A stretch of DNA of 64,000 bases from Streptomyces umbrinus (GTDB lineage: Bacteria > Actinomycetota > Actinomycetes > Streptomycetales > Streptomycetaceae), in assembly GCF_030817415.1 (NCBI RefSeq), contig NZ_JAUSZI010000002.1:3534001-3598000 (forward strand), in the 5' to 3' direction. Of this stretch, positions 1 through 9,365 are shown in pieces. The position numbers and the translations under genes were made by a program. The notes under the pieces were generated by a model that ran no database searches, was not told the DNA's origin, and was given only the letters and a program-made list of their open reading frames with translations. Positions within the stretch are counted from its first letter, which is position 1; every line of letters begins with the position of its first letter.

Positions 1-6
1 TGCTCC

Positions 7-1134
7 TCATGCGTACGGGCTGTCGGCGCCCGCGGCTGCGGGCTTGGGGGCGCGGGCCGGGCAGCAGCCCACGGGACACAGGTTGTGGCTCGGAGCCAGG
101 GCACCGAGCGCGCAGGGCGTCACGTCCCGCCCGCTCTCCGCGGCGGCCCGCTCCAGGACCAACTCGCGGATCGCGGCGGCGAACCGCGGGTCGGCGCCCA
201 CAGTGGCCGAGCGGCGGACCGGCAGGCCCAGCTCCTGGGCCTTCGCCGTGGCCTCCGTGTCGAGGTCGTACAGGACCTCCATGTGGTCCGAGACGAACCC
301 GATGGGCGCCATGACGACGGCAGGGACGCCGGCGCCGTGCAGCTCCTCCAGGTGGTCGCAGATGTCCGGCTCCAGCCACGGGATGTGCGGGGCGCCCGAG
401 CGCGACTGGTAGACGAGCCGCCAGGGGTGGTCGATGCCGGTCCGCTCACGCACGGCGTCGGCAACGAGCCGCGCGACGTCCAGGTGCTGCTTCACGTACG
501 CCCCGCCGTCGCCGTGGTCCTCGACCGGGCCCGAGGTGTCCGCCGAGGCGTTCGGGATCGAGTGGGTCGTGAAGGCGAGGTGCGCGCCCGCGCGGACGTC
601 CTCGGGAAGCTCCGCGAGGGACTCCAGGAGGCCCTCGATCATGGGCTCCAGGAAGCCGGCGTGGTTGAAGTAGTGCCGCAACTTGTCGATCCGCGGCAGC
701 TCCAGGCCCTCGCCCTCCAGGGTGGCCAGGGCCCCGGCGAGGTCCTCGCGGTACTGCCGGCAGCCCGAGTACGAGGCGTACGCGCTCGTGGCGAGGACCA
801 GGACCCTGCGGCGGCCGTCGGCGACCATCTCGCGCAGGGTGTCGGTGAGGTACGGCCCCCAGTTCCGGTTGCCCCAGTACACCGGCAGGTCGAGCCCGTG
901 TTCCGCGAAGTCCTTGCGGAGGGCGTCCAGCAGGGCGCGGTTCTGGTCGTTGATGGGGCTGACCCCGCCGAACAGGAAGTAGTGCTGCCCCACTTCCTTG
1001 AGGCGTTCCTTGGGGATTCCCCGTCCACTCGTCACGTTCTCCAGGAACGGGACCACGTCGTCGGGGCCCTCGGGGCCGCCGAACGAGAGCAGGAGCAGGG
1101 CGTCGTAGGGGGTGGCATCGAGCGCGTCTCGCAT
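7..1134 (-). CDS. hemH: Ferrochelatase (HemH)
   Basis: This cytoplasmic enzyme inserts ferrous iron into a porphyrin near the end of heme synthesis; in actinobacteria the substrate is normally coproporphyrin III. The 375-residue protein opens with the family motif [21 protein letters not shown] and continues without interruption. Near the middle it has the FTTHSIP segment, whose histidine is the metal-site residue in ferrochelatases. Near the C-terminus [10 protein letters not shown] gives clustered cysteines, as expected for the [2Fe-2S]-binding tail of actinobacterial enzymes; that cofactor is inferred. The ATG at 1134 lies directly before the conserved N-terminus. It is divergent from the MFS gene at 1296 across about 160 bp, so the two promoters share that spacer. 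The stop codon is inside the window, so the gene is complete. Confidence 0.95.
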   Translation of the reverse strand: MRDALDATPYDALLLLSFGGPEGPDDVVPFLENVTSGRGIPKERLKEVGQHYFLFGGVSPINDQNRALLDALRKDFAEHGLDLPVYWGNRNWGPYLTDTLREMVADGRRRVLVLATSAYASYSGCRQYREDLAGALATLEGEGLELPRIDKLRHYFNHAGFLEPMIEGLLESLAELPEDVRAGAHLAFTTHSIPNASADTSGPVEDHGDGGAYVKQHLDVARLVADAVRERTGIDHPWRLVYQSRSGAPHIPWLEPDICDHLEELHGAGVPAVVMAPIGFVSDHMEVLYDLDTEATAKAQELGLPVRRSATVGADPRFAAAIRELVLERAAAESGRDVTPCALGALAPSHNLCPVGCCPARAPKPAAAGADSPYA

Positions 1135-1295
1135 GTCTCGATCCTGCCACCCGGCTCCGACAGCGGGACAACGGCGGGGTGCCGGACCGCGGCGGACAAG
1201 GTGACGGCCGACATCGGCATATACGTTAGGGTCACCTGACTCGTAAGCTGTATCGGCCGCATTCGCGCCTTACCGGACCGCTCCCGGAGACCCCC

Positions 1296-2534
1296 GTGCC
1301 CAGCCCCTACCGCGCCCTGTTCGCCGCCCCCGGCTCCAAGGGCTTCACCACCGCGGGCCTCCTCGGCCGGATGCCGCTGTCGATGATGGGCATCGGCGTG
1401 GTCACGATGATCTCGCAGCTCACCGGGCGGTACGCGCTCGCGGGCGCGCTCTCGGCGACCATGGCGCTGTCCGCCGCGGTGTTCGGCCCGCAGATATCCC
1501 GCCTGGTGGACCGGCACGGGCAGCGGCGCGTGCTGCGCCCGGCCACGCTGGTCGCGCTCGCCGCGGCCGCCGGGCTGCTGCTGGCCGCCCACTTCGACTG
1601 GCCGGACTGGGTGCTGTTCCTCTGCTCGGCCGGCATCGGGTGCGTACCGAGCATCGGCGCGATGACCCGGGCGCGCTGGGCGTACCTGTACCGGGGCAAG
1701 CCTCAACTGCACACCGCGTACGCCTTCGAGTCCGTCGTCGACGAGGTCTGCTTCATCTTCGGGCCGATCATCTCCATCGGTCTGTCCACCGTCTGGTTCC
1801 CGGAGGCCGGACCGCTGCTCGCGGCCTGCTTCCTGGCGGCCGGCGTCTTCTGGCTGACCTCCCAGCGCGCCACCGAGCCCCCGCCCCATCCGCGCGAGCA
1901 TCACACGGGCGGGTCGGCCCTGCGCTCGGCCGGGCTGCAGGTCCTGGTGGCCACCTTCGTGGCGACGGGGGCGATCTTCGGGGCGGTCGACGTGGTCACC
2001 GTCGCCTTCGCCGACGAACAGGGCCACAAGGGGGCCGCGAGCGTCGTCCTGGCCGTGTACGCGGCGGGCTCCTGTCTGGCGGGTGCCGTGTTCGGACTGC
2101 TGCGCCTCGGCGGAGCGCCCGCCCGCAGGTGGGCGCTGGGCGTATGCACCATGGCCGTGAGTATGATCCCCCTCCTACTGGTCGGAAACTTGCCGTTCCT
2201 GGCCGTGGCGCTGTTCGTTGCGGGCCTGTCCATCGCGCCGACGATGATCACGACGATGGCCCTCGTCGAACTGCACGTACCTCGCGCGAAACTGACCGAA
2301 GGCATGACGTGGGTGAGCACCGGACTCATGGTCGGGGTCGCGCTCGGCTCCTCCCTGTCCGGCTGGGTGATCGATACGGCCGGGGCGCGGGCCGGGTACG
2401 GGGTTCCGGTCGCGGCCGGGGCCGTCGCGGTCGCGGTGGGTTTCCTGGGGTATCGCCGGCTCAGCAGGCCGGTTCCGCAGCGGGAGGGGACCCATGAACA
2501 GCACAGTGAGCGGGAAGAGCGGCACCTGGCGTAA
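1296..2534 (+). CDS. MFS transporter, 12-TM type
   Basis: A 412-residue integral membrane protein whose alternating hydrophobic segments (for example GLLGRMPLSMMGIGVVTMI and LVALAAAAGLLLAA) fit a 12-helix major facilitator. The loop SRLVDRHGQRRVL matches the family motif A between helices 2 and 3. The substrate cannot be read from the sequence. The start is a GTG at 1296, preceded by a purine-rich CCGGAGA sequence. Its last 41 bp overlap the start of the FAD oxidase gene at 2494, which has its own strong ribosome site, so the two are probably co-transcribed. The C-terminal tail (REGTHEQHSEREERHLA) is hydrophilic and lies in the overlap. Confidence 0.88.
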   Translation: MPSPYRALFAAPGSKGFTTAGLLGRMPLSMMGIGVVTMISQLTGRYALAGALSATMALSAAVFGPQISRLVDRHGQRRVLRPATLVALAAAAGLLLAAHFDWPDWVLFLCSAGIGCVPSIGAMTRARWAYLYRGKPQLHTAYAFESVVDEVCFIFGPIISIGLSTVWFPEAGPLLAACFLAAGVFWLTSQRATEPPPHPREHHTGGSALRSAGLQVLVATFVATGAIFGAVDVVTVAFADEQGHKGAASVVLAVYAAGSCLAGAVFGLLRLGGAPARRWALGVCTMAVSMIPLLLVGNLPFLAVALFVAGLSIAPTMITTMALVELHVPRAKLTEGMTWVSTGLMVGVALGSSLSGWVIDTAGARAGYGVPVAAGAVAVAVGFLGYRRLSRPVPQREGTHEQHSEREERHLA

Positions 2535-3813
2535 CTGGGCGGGGAACGTCACCGCCCGGCCGGCCCGGGAAGTCACTCCGGCCTCCGTCGAGGAACTCTC
2601 CGCCGCCGTGCGCCAGGCCGCGGAGGACGGGCTCAGGGTGAAGGCCGTCGGCACCGGTCACTCCTTCACGGCGGCCGCCGCCACCGACGGTGTGTTGATC
2701 CGCCCTCAACTGTTGACCGGGATCCGCAAGGTTGATCGTGAGGCAGGCACCGTCACTGTTGAGGCGGGCACCCCGCTCAAGCGTCTCAACCTGGCTCTCG
2801 CGCGCGAGGGACTGTCGCTCACGAACATGGGCGACATCATGGAGCAGACGGTCTCGGGAGCGGTCAGCACCGGGACGCACGGCACCGGCCGCGACTCCGC
2901 CTCGATAGCCGCTCAGATCACGGGCCTTGAACTGGTGACGGCCGACGGCTCGGTCCTCAGCTGCTCGGAGAAAGAGAACCCCGAGGTGTTCGCGGCGGCC
3001 CGCGTCGGCATCGGCGCCCTGGGGATCATCACCGCGATCACCTTCTCCGTAGAGCCCACTTTCCTTCTCACGGCCCGTGAGGAGCCGATGAGCTTCGACG
3101 AGGTGACGGGGTCCTTCGACGAACTGTTCGCGGAGAACGAGCACTTCGAGTTCTACTGGTTCCCGCACACCGGCAACTGCAACACCAAGCGCAACAACCG
3201 CAGCGCCGGCCCGGAGAGACCGGTCGGCACGGTGCGCGGCCTCTTCGAGGACGAGTTCCTCTCCAACGGCGTCTTCCAGGTGGCCAATTACGTGGGCCGG
3301 GCCGTGCCCGCCACGATCCCCTCGATCGCCAAGATCTCCAGCCGCGCCCTGTCCGCGCGCACCTACACCGACATTCCCTACAAGGTCTTCACTTCCCCGC
3401 GCCGGGTCCGCTTCACGGAGATGGAGTTCGCCGTCCCGCGCGAGGCCCTCGTCGAGACGCTGCGCGAACTGAAGGCCATGGTCGACCGTTCGCCCCTGCG
3501 CATCAGCTTCCCGGTGGAGGTGCGTACGGCGCCCGCGGACGACATCACGCTCTCCACGGCGTCCGGCCGGGACACCGCGTACATCGCCGTCCATATGTTC
3601 CGGGGCACGCCGTACCAGGCGTACTTCAGCGCCGCCGAGCGGATCTTCACCGCGCACGAGGGGCGGCCGCACTGGGGCAAGGTGCACACGCGCGACGCGG
3701 AGTACTTCGCCGATGTCTACCCGCGCTTCGGCGAGTTCACCGAACTGCGGGATCGGCTCGACCCTGAACGGCGGTTCGGGAACGACTACTTGCGCCGAAT
3801 GCTGGGCGAGTAG
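2494..3813 (+). CDS. FAD-binding oxidase, D-arabinono-1,4-lactone/L-gulonolactone oxidase family
   Basis: A 439-residue flavoprotein oxidase. Its N-terminal half is an FAD_binding_4 domain with GTGHSFTAAAATDGVL at about residues 52-67; the histidine is at the position of the covalent FAD ligand in the VAO/ALO family. SGAVSTGTHGTG follows. The C-terminal half is an ALO domain ending in HWGKVHTRD, the HxGKxH signature associated with aldonolactone oxidases. The natural substrate (lactone, alditol or other polyol) cannot be told from the sequence. The ATG at 2494 has GGGAGGGG four bases upstream although it lies inside the preceding MFS gene. The pairing suggests a shared transcription unit, but no pathway is evident. 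No export signal is visible, so it should be cytosolic. Confidence 0.88.
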   Translation: MNSTVSGKSGTWRNWAGNVTARPAREVTPASVEELSAAVRQAAEDGLRVKAVGTGHSFTAAAATDGVLIRPQLLTGIRKVDREAGTVTVEAGTPLKRLNLALAREGLSLTNMGDIMEQTVSGAVSTGTHGTGRDSASIAAQITGLELVTADGSVLSCSEKENPEVFAAARVGIGALGIITAITFSVEPTFLLTAREEPMSFDEVTGSFDELFAENEHFEFYWFPHTGNCNTKRNNRSAGPERPVGTVRGLFEDEFLSNGVFQVANYVGRAVPATIPSIAKISSRALSARTYTDIPYKVFTSPRRVRFTEMEFAVPREALVETLRELKAMVDRSPLRISFPVEVRTAPADDITLSTASGRDTAYIAVHMFRGTPYQAYFSAAERIFTAHEGRPHWGKVHTRDAEYFADVYPRFGEFTELRDRLDPERRFGNDYLRRMLGE

Positions 3814-4276
3814 ACGCGGACGTTTGTACGAGGCTTCGAGACGCCCGCGCGAGAAGAGGACGTACAGGCGAAACGATTAGTTCCGTTTGTGGCGATTCCA
3901 TGAAGTGTGCCACGCGCCATGATCACCGGAACGTCACCCCGGGTGGCCAACTCCCGTCCCCGGACAGAAGTTCGGCCGTGTGCCGATCCACGCAAGTGGC
4001 CCGAATGGAGTACTGTTGCGAGCCCTGGGTCCGGACACTCGCCAGGGCGTCCGGGGCCTTCCAGGACCGCCGGGAGGGGGCTCGTTGCACAGGGTGATGG
4101 AGTTCGTCACTTAGCGTTGCGAATAGGTAACCGTGCCATAACGGCGATCCCGGGCCACCGCCCGACACGCCGGGCAACTCGGCAAGGTTGTGGCAGGCTG
4201 CACCCGGGCAGGCCACACTCGACTAGCGGAAGCAGCGACGCACGTGACGTCGGCAGGCACCACCCGGGAGGTCCCC
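3814..4276. other. Intergenic region upstream of sepH
   Basis: These 463 bp hold no convincing gene: the reading frames present lack ribosome sites and the usual third-position G/C bias. The left part is relatively AT-rich for this genome (around 3860-3910). The sepH promoter should lie in the right part. I could not pick out a -35/-10 pair with normal spacing, and I see no strong hairpin after the oxidase gene. Confidence 0.5.
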
Positions 4277-5365
4277 ATGCCCGAACTGCGTGTCGTGGCC
4301 GTCTCTAACGACGGCACACGGCTGGTGCTGAAGGCTGCGGACAGCACGGAGTACACGCTTCCGATCGATGAGCGTCTGCGTGCCGCCGTACGCGGCGACC
4401 GTCCCCGCCTCGGCCAGATCGAGATCGAGGTGGAGAGCCATCTCCGCCCCCGAGACATCCAGGCACGTATACGTGCGGGAGCGTCCGCCGAAGAGGTCGC
4501 CCAGTTCGCCGGTATCCCCGTCGACCGGGTGCGTCGCTTCGAGGGACCCGTACTCGCCGAGCGTGCCTTCATGGCGGAGCGTGCCCGGAAGACCCCTGTC
4601 CGCCGCCCCGGCGAAACCACCGGTCCCCAGCTCGGCGAGGCGGTGCAGGAGCGGCTTACGCTGCGCGGCGCCGACAAGGAGACCGTCCAATGGGACTCCT
4701 GGCGCCGTGACGACGGCACCTGGGAAGTCCTGCTGGTCTACCGGGTGGCGGGCGAACCGCACTCGGCGAGCTGGACGTACGACCCGCCCCGGCGGCTCGT
4801 CCAGGCCGTGGACGACGAGGCGCGCTCGCTGATCGGCGAGTCCGACGACCTCGCCTCGGCCGAGCCCAGCTTCCCGTTCGTGCCGCGCATCGCCAGGTTG
4901 CCGCGCGACCGTCCGATGGACCGCGCCCTGGACCGGCAGACGGAGCGGCCGAGCCTGCCCTCGCCGTCGCCCGAGCCGGACCTGGAGGAGACCGCGAGCG
5001 AGCGCGACTCGCTGACCAGTCTCCTGGAGGCAGTGCCCAGCTTCCGCGGCGACATGGTGGTGCCCGAGCGTCCGTCGACCGCTCCCGTTCCCGCCGCCTC
5101 GACGACCTCCACCACGGAGCGTCCCGAGGTGGAGGAACCGCTCGACGCGGAGCCCGAGGCAGAGGAGCCCCCGGCTCCCGCGGCCTCGGCGGGTTCCGCG
5201 TACGCGGACGTGCTCATGCCGCGCTCGGTGGCCAGTCACCGCGACCGGCTGATCGGCGCGACCGACCGGCAGGCCGAGGCGGACGGGGTGCGTCCCGGAC
5301 GCAGAGCGGCCGTGCCGAGCTGGGACGAGATCGTCTTCGGGACACGCAGGAAGAAGCAGGACTAG
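4277..5365 (+). CDS. sepH: Septation protein SepH
   Basis: SepH is an actinobacterial cell-division protein that binds FtsZ and stimulates its assembly, acting at sporulation and vegetative septa. The 362-residue product begins MPELRVVAVSNDGTRLVLK. Residues 1 to about 170 form the conserved DUF3071 domain, including the helix-turn-helix-like stretch IRAGASAEEVAQFAGIPVDR that is central to the family. The rest is long, acidic and proline-rich (PSPEPDLEETASERD, then EEPLDAEPEAEEPPAP), probably disordered, and ends in a short basic tail FGTRRKKQD. The ATG at 4277 follows GGGAGG at 4266-4271; an in-frame extension upstream lacks conservation and a ribosome site. The gene appears monocistronic and ends at a strong bidirectional hairpin. 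Confidence 0.94.
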   Translation: MPELRVVAVSNDGTRLVLKAADSTEYTLPIDERLRAAVRGDRPRLGQIEIEVESHLRPRDIQARIRAGASAEEVAQFAGIPVDRVRRFEGPVLAERAFMAERARKTPVRRPGETTGPQLGEAVQERLTLRGADKETVQWDSWRRDDGTWEVLLVYRVAGEPHSASWTYDPPRRLVQAVDDEARSLIGESDDLASAEPSFPFVPRIARLPRDRPMDRALDRQTERPSLPSPSPEPDLEETASERDSLTSLLEAVPSFRGDMVVPERPSTAPVPAASTTSTTERPEVEEPLDAEPEAEEPPAPAASAGSAYADVLMPRSVASHRDRLIGATDRQAEADGVRPGRRAAVPSWDEIVFGTRRKKQD

Positions 5366-5373
5366 GACATGCC

Positions 5374-5410
5374 GGAAAGGGCTCGCACCACCTTGGTGCG
5401 AGCCCTTTCC
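5374..5410. terminator. Bidirectional terminator between sepH and the sulfurtransferase gene
   Basis: A perfect inverted repeat with 17-bp arms (GGAAAGGGCTCGCACCA and its complement) and a 3-base loop. It starts 8 bp after the sepH stop and lies in the spacer between two convergent genes. The lower stem is AAAGGG/CCCTTT, so each strand carries a short T run at the 3' edge of the hairpin. Confidence 0.9.
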
Positions 5411-5461
5411 GCTGCCGTGCGCCGCTCCTCGCGGACGCGTACCGCCACGGCCACCATGGAG

Positions 5462-6289
5462 CTACTGCGGGTCCGGCCCCGTGGCCACCGGGCGGTTGTC
5501 GTCCTGGGACCACTCCGACCAGGAGCCCACGTACAGCGCGGCCGGGATGCCCGCGACCGTGAGCGCGAGGACCTCGTGCGCGCCGGAGACGCCCGAGCCG
5601 CAGTAGACGCCGACCTCGGAAGTGCCGGTCGCGCCCAGCGACTTGAAGTGGTCGGCGAGGTCCGCGGCGGGGCGGAAGAGGCCGGATTCGGCCACGTTCT
5701 CCGTGGTGGGGGCGGAGACGGCGCCGGGGATGTGCCCGCCGACGCGGTCGATGGGCTCGACGTCGCCCCGGTAGCGCTCGGCGGCCCGGGCGTCCAGGAG
5801 CAGACCGGTGCGGGCCAGCGCCGCGGCGCCGTCGGCGTCGAGGAGGGACAGCGCGCCGGGGGCCGGTACGAAGGTGCCGACGGAGGGCGACGGGCTGCCG
5901 GACTCGACCGGGCCGCTCCAGGCAGCGAGGCCGCCGTCAAGCACACGCACCGACGGATGACCCGTCCAGCGCAGCAGCCACCAGGCGCGTGCGGCGGCCC
6001 AGCCGAGCCCTCCGTCGTACACGACCACGTCCCGGTTCTCGGACACCCCGGCCGCCCGCACGGCCGCTCCGAAGACCTCCATGTCGGGCAGCGGATGGCG
6101 GCCCGCCGCTCCTGCGGGGGCGGCGAGTTCCGAGTCCAGGTCCACGTAGGCGGCCCCCGGAATGTGCGCCTCCTCGTAGGCGGAGCGCAGGTTCGGGCCG
6201 CCCAGCTGCCAGCGGATGTCCAGGACGACCGGCGGATTCGGACCCGCCAGGTCGCTCGCGAGTTCGGGTGCGGAGATGATGGCGTTCAT
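5462..6289 (-). CDS. Sulfurtransferase, two-domain rhodanese type
   Basis: It transfers sulfane sulfur from thiosulfate or 3-mercaptopyruvate to an acceptor. The 275-residue protein has two tandem rhodanese domains. The first is inactive (VVVYDGGLGWAAARAWW has Asp where the active Cys would be). The second carries the active loop VYCGSGVSG with Cys230. A CGSGV[ST] loop is closer to the 3-mercaptopyruvate class than to CRKG-type thiosulfate rhodaneses; assigning the donor is inference. I chose the ATG at 6289 because AAGGATGG lies just upstream; an ATG at 6298 in the same frame has no ribosome site. It is convergent with sepH and divergent from the VOC gene. Confidence 0.9.
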   Translation of the reverse strand: MNAIISAPELASDLAGPNPPVVLDIRWQLGGPNLRSAYEEAHIPGAAYVDLDSELAAPAGAAGRHPLPDMEVFGAAVRAAGVSENRDVVVYDGGLGWAAARAWWLLRWTGHPSVRVLDGGLAAWSGPVESGSPSPSVGTFVPAPGALSLLDADGAAALARTGLLLDARAAERYRGDVEPIDRVGGHIPGAVSAPTTENVAESGLFRPAADLADHFKSLGATGTSEVGVYCGSGVSGAHEVLALTVAGIPAALYVGSWSEWSQDDNRPVATGPDPQ

Positions 6290-6603
6290 GGCCACCATCC
6301 TTGCGCACGGGGTGGCCGCATCGTCCAGCTCCGGCTACTCTGCTCGGCCGGGCCGCCCCGACCACTCGGCGTGCGGACTCGGGCACACGCTGTACTGCTG
6401 ATGGACATCAGCAGGCAATGGCGGGGAAACGGATGGGAACCAGCAATTCGGGCATCCTCCCGCCATGGGCCATCCGGCCGGGGCGCGCCGTGCCCCTGGT
6501 GGTGCGAACATCGGCACCGGGCGCGCAATGCGCACGGCGGCGGAACACGCGGTTCGGTAGTGGAAGTGAAGCGGCCCCACGAGGCGCCGAGGAGAGGGTG
6601 ACG
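6290..6603. other. Divergent intergenic region, sulfurtransferase / VOC gene
   Basis: These 314 bp separate two divergent starts. The VOC reading frame stays open back to about 6301, but that stretch lacks VOC homology and a ribosome site, so it is treated as non-coding. Both promoters must lie here; I did not find a convincing -35/-10 pair or a palindromic operator. Confidence 0.5.
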
Positions 6604-7398
6604 ATGACCGAGGCACGGGGGTCGGCCGGCCTGAACGGCAGTGCGTACACGCCCGGCACACCCTGCTGGGTGAGCCTGATGGTGCACGGGATGGCCGCGA
6701 CCCAGGAGTTCTACGGGAGCCTGTTCGGCTGGGAGTTCCAGCCCGGCCCGCAGCACCTCGGCTCGTACGTGCGGGCGCAGCTCGACGGCCAGGAGGTGGC
6801 GGGTATCGGCCAGCTCCCGCCCGACCGTCATCTGCCCATCGCCTGGACGCCCTACTTCGCCTCGGACGACGTGGACCTGACGGCGGAGACGGTCCGGCAC
6901 TGCGGCGGCACGGTCGGCGTCGGCCCCCTCGACGCCGAGGACGCCGGGCGGCTGGCGATCGCGTCGGACCCGGCGGGGGCCGTGTTCGGCGTCTGGCAGG
7001 CCGCGGCCCACCTCGGCACGGGCATCACCGACGTCCCTGGCACCCCCACCTGGAACGAGCTGATGACCCGGGACTCCTCCGGCGTCGCCAAGTTCTACGA
7101 GACGGTCTTCGGTTTCGAGGAGGAGCCGGTCGTCTCGGCCGACTTCGACTACATCACCCTGCACATCAAGGGGCGCCCGGTGGCGGGCATCCACGGCGTC
7201 GGCAACTCCCTGCCCCGCGACCGGGGATCCCATTGGATGACGTACTTCGAGGTCGCCGACGTGGACGCCTCGCTCGCCCACCTGCTCGACCTGCGCGGCC
7301 ACGTCCTCAAGCCCGCCCGTGACACCCCGCACGGCCGTATCGCCACGGTGGCGGACCCGGAGGGGGCCGTGTTCTCGGTGGTGCGGACGACCCACTGA
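6604..7398 (+). CDS. Two-domain VOC (glyoxalase/bleomycin-resistance fold) protein
   Basis: A 264-residue cytosolic protein made of two vicinal-oxygen-chelate domains, at about residues 18-130 and 145-262. Each opens with the typical hydrophobic pattern (PCWVSLMVHGMAATQEFYGSLFGWEF and PTWNELMTRDSSGVAKFYETVFGFEE) and ends with DPEGAVFSV-like or DPAGAVFGVWQ strands. The usual first metal-ligand position is not a clear His in either domain, so a metal-dependent reaction cannot be asserted. Proteins of this kind in Streptomyces are annotated loosely as hydroxylases or glyoxalases; I would not assign a substrate. The ATG at 6604 follows GAGGAGAGGG at 6588-6597. The stop codon lies within an imperfect hairpin shared with the convergent tdk gene. 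Confidence 0.85.
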   Translation: MTEARGSAGLNGSAYTPGTPCWVSLMVHGMAATQEFYGSLFGWEFQPGPQHLGSYVRAQLDGQEVAGIGQLPPDRHLPIAWTPYFASDDVDLTAETVRHCGGTVGVGPLDAEDAGRLAIASDPAGAVFGVWQAAAHLGTGITDVPGTPTWNELMTRDSSGVAKFYETVFGFEEEPVVSADFDYITLHIKGRPVAGIHGVGNSLPRDRGSHWMTYFEVADVDASLAHLLDLRGHVLKPARDTPHGRIATVADPEGAVFSVVRTTH

Positions 7399-7440
7399 GG
7401 GGAGCCGCAGCGCCCGTTCAGGGCTCGGCAGCCCCCTCAG
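7395..7440. terminator. Imperfect hairpin between the VOC gene and tdk
   Basis: Outer arms CTGAGGGG and CCCCTCAG are perfect complements, with a partly paired inner stem (GCGCCC/GGGC and GCCG/CGGC) and a GTTCA loop. It overlaps the VOC stop codon and sits between two convergent genes. No long T run follows, so the assignment rests on position and stem strength. Confidence 0.55.
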
Positions 7441-7468
7441 GGGCAGACCCCTCAGGTCCGGGAGACCA

Positions 7469-8125
7469 TCAGGTCCGGGACACCGCGTCCACCGGCAGCA
7501 CGTCCGGGGAGAGCACGCCCGCGCGGGCGCTGGCCGCGGTCGTCCGGCGGCTGTGATGCCTGCGGCACAGGACCTCGTAACCGATGTCCTCCGACTGGTC
7601 GACGTCTCCGACGACGACCTGGGCACCCTCGACGACCATCCGGCCACCTATGGTGCGGGCGTTGTGGGTGGCGCGGGCGCCGCACCAGCAGAGGGCCTCG
7701 ACCTGGAGGACCTCGACCCGGTCGGCGAGTTCGACGAGGCGCTGGGAGCCGGGGAAGAGCTTGGAGCGGAAGTCCGTCGTGATGCCGAAGGCGAAGACGT
7801 CGATGCCCAGGTCGTCGACCACCCGGGCCAGTTGGTCGATCTGCTCGGGGGCGAGGAACTGCGCCTCGTCCGCGATGACGTAGTCCGCGCGGCCGCCCTT
7901 CGAGAGGTGGTCGACGACATACGCGTACATGTCCTGGTCGTCCTCGACCTCCACCGCGTCCGTGACCAGGCCGAGGCGGGAGGACAGCTTGCCCTCGCCC
8001 GCGCGGTCGTCGCGGGTGAAGATCATGCCCTGCAGGCCGCGGGCCGAGCGGTTGTGCTCGATCTGGAGAGCCAGTGTCGACTTCCCGCAGTCCATGGTTC
8101 CGGAGAAGAACACCAGCTCGGGCAT
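7469..8125 (-). CDS. tdk: Thymidine kinase
   Basis: It phosphorylates thymidine with ATP in the pyrimidine salvage pathway. The 218-residue product has the type II Tdk P-loop FFSGTMDCGKSTLAL at about residues 5-19, the Walker B-like VIADEAQFL that carries the catalytic Glu, and CxC plus CRRHH clusters in the C-terminal part that suit a structural zinc site (CWCGARATHNART). The start is placed at the ATG at 8125 (MPELVFF), with AAAGGTG upstream; an in-frame ATG at 8149 has only a pyrimidine-rich region before it. It lies about 50 bp behind the phosphodiesterase gene on the same strand and is probably the last gene of that unit. Confidence 0.92.
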   Translation of the reverse strand: MPELVFFSGTMDCGKSTLALQIEHNRSARGLQGMIFTRDDRAGEGKLSSRLGLVTDAVEVEDDQDMYAYVVDHLSKGGRADYVIADEAQFLAPEQIDQLARVVDDLGIDVFAFGITTDFRSKLFPGSQRLVELADRVEVLQVEALCWCGARATHNARTIGGRMVVEGAQVVVGDVDQSEDIGYEVLCRRHHSRRTTAASARAGVLSPDVLPVDAVSRT

Positions 8126-8177
8126 GGGGAGTTGAGCACCTTTCGACATGAGGGGTTCGCTGGGCGGGCGGGCAGGG

Positions 8178-9365
8178 TCAGGAACGTACTTCCAGGAGCG
8201 GGATGTGCTGCTCGACCGGTGTCATCGAGCCGTGGTTGCCGACCATCGCCGACTCCTTCGGCTCCCGCTCGGACGCGATGATCAGTACGTCGTCGCGGGC
8301 GGCCGCGACCACGTCGCCGATGCGCTCGTAGACCCGCTCGTCGATGTGCGGGCCGAACCAGCCCGCCGCAATCGCCTCGTCCCGCGAGGCCACCCAGAAC
8401 TGCTCGCCGAGCACCTCGCGCCAGCAGGTCAGGACGTCCGACTCGGCGCCCGGGACCGCGTAGACGTGCCGGGCGCGGCCCTCGCCGCCGAGGAGGGCGA
8501 CTCCGGCGCGCAGCTCCCAGTCCTCGTCGAAGTCGATGCGGTGCTGCTCGTCGAAGGGGATGTCGATCATCCCGTGGTCCGCGGTGACGTACAGGGCGGT
8601 GCGCGGGGGCAGTTGCTCGGCCAGGCGCTGGACCAGCCGGTCCACGTACATGAGTTGTCCGCGCCAGGGGTCCGAGTCGACGCCGAAGCGGTGGCCCTTG
8701 CCATCCACCTCCGCGTAGTACGTGTAGACCAGCGAGCGGTCCCCGGCGGCCAGTTGCTCGGCCGCGAGGTCCATGCGGTCCTCGCCGGTCAGGCGCCCGT
8801 GGAACGTGCCGCCGCTGAGGGCGATCTTGGTCAGCGGGGTGTTCTGGAAGTGCGGTGACGACACCTGGGCGGTGTGCACACCCGCCGCGTCGGCCAGCTG
8901 GAACACGGTGGGGTACGGCTGCCACTTGCCCGGCTTCGTCCACGGCTGCCAGCGGAGCTGGTTCATCAGCTCGCCGGTCTCCGGGTTGCGCGCGGTGTAG
9001 CCGGGCAGGCCGTGCGCGCCCGGCGGCAGGCCCGTACCGACCGAGGCCAGGGAGGTCGCGGTGGTCGCGGGGTAGCCCGCTGTGATCGGGCGGCCGGTGC
9101 CGCCGCGCGAGCTGCCGAGGAGGGAGGTCATGAACGGGGCCTCGTCCGGATGCGTCTTCAGCTGCTCCCAGCCGAGGCCGTCGATCAGGAAGACGCAGTT
9201 GCGGTCGGCCGGGCTCAGTTCCGTGAGCGAGGCGGTGACGTCCGGGACGTCCATGCCCGCGGCCAGTGTGGGCAGCAGGTCGGCGAGCGAACCGGCCCCG
9301 TACTCGGGTACGGGAGCGGAGTCGAGGGAGAGCGGTTCCGGGTGGTCCCAGACTTGCTGGGACAT
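8178..9365 (-). CDS. Alkaline-phosphatase-fold nucleotide pyrophosphatase/phosphodiesterase family protein
   Basis: A 395-residue metal-dependent hydrolase of the AP superfamily. The first metal site is in NCVFLIDGLGWEQL, and the nucleophile Thr is expected in the GYPATTATSLASVGTGLPPGAHGLPG block. Later metal ligands are in YYAEVDGKGHRFG and LYVTADHGMIDI, and the last in GNHGSMTPVEQHIPLL. There is no signal peptide, so it should act in the cytosol, unlike many NPP enzymes. Its ATG shares a base with the stop of the DUF5998 gene (TGATG), so the two are translationally coupled. The substrate is unknown; phosphodiester or nucleotide bonds are the family norm. Confidence 0.88.
   Translation of the reverse strand: MSQQVWDHPEPLSLDSAPVPEYGAGSLADLLPTLAAGMDVPDVTASLTELSPADRNCVFLIDGLGWEQLKTHPDEAPFMTSLLGSSRGGTGRPITAGYPATTATSLASVGTGLPPGAHGLPGYTARNPETGELMNQLRWQPWTKPGKWQPYPTVFQLADAAGVHTAQVSSPHFQNTPLTKIALSGGTFHGRLTGEDRMDLAAEQLAAGDRSLVYTYYAEVDGKGHRFGVDSDPWRGQLMYVDRLVQRLAEQLPPRTALYVTADHGMIDIPFDEQHRIDFDEDWELRAGVALLGGEGRARHVYAVPGAESDVLTCWREVLGEQFWVASRDEAIAAGWFGPHIDERVYERIGDVVAAARDDVLIIASEREPKESAMVGNHGSMTPVEQHIPLLEVRS

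Noticed and set aside
85..1239. 384-codon plus-strand ORF opposite hemH
   Set aside because: Antisense shadow; hemH has full family motifs on the other strand.
1220..1245. Iron box upstream of the MFS gene (TTAGGGTCACCTGA)
   Set aside because: Only the edges resemble the iron box; the central AGGTTAGGCT core is missing.
6301..6603. N-terminal extension of the VOC protein
   Set aside because: No homology to VOC domains and no ribosome site, whereas GAGGAGAGGG precedes the ATG at 6604.
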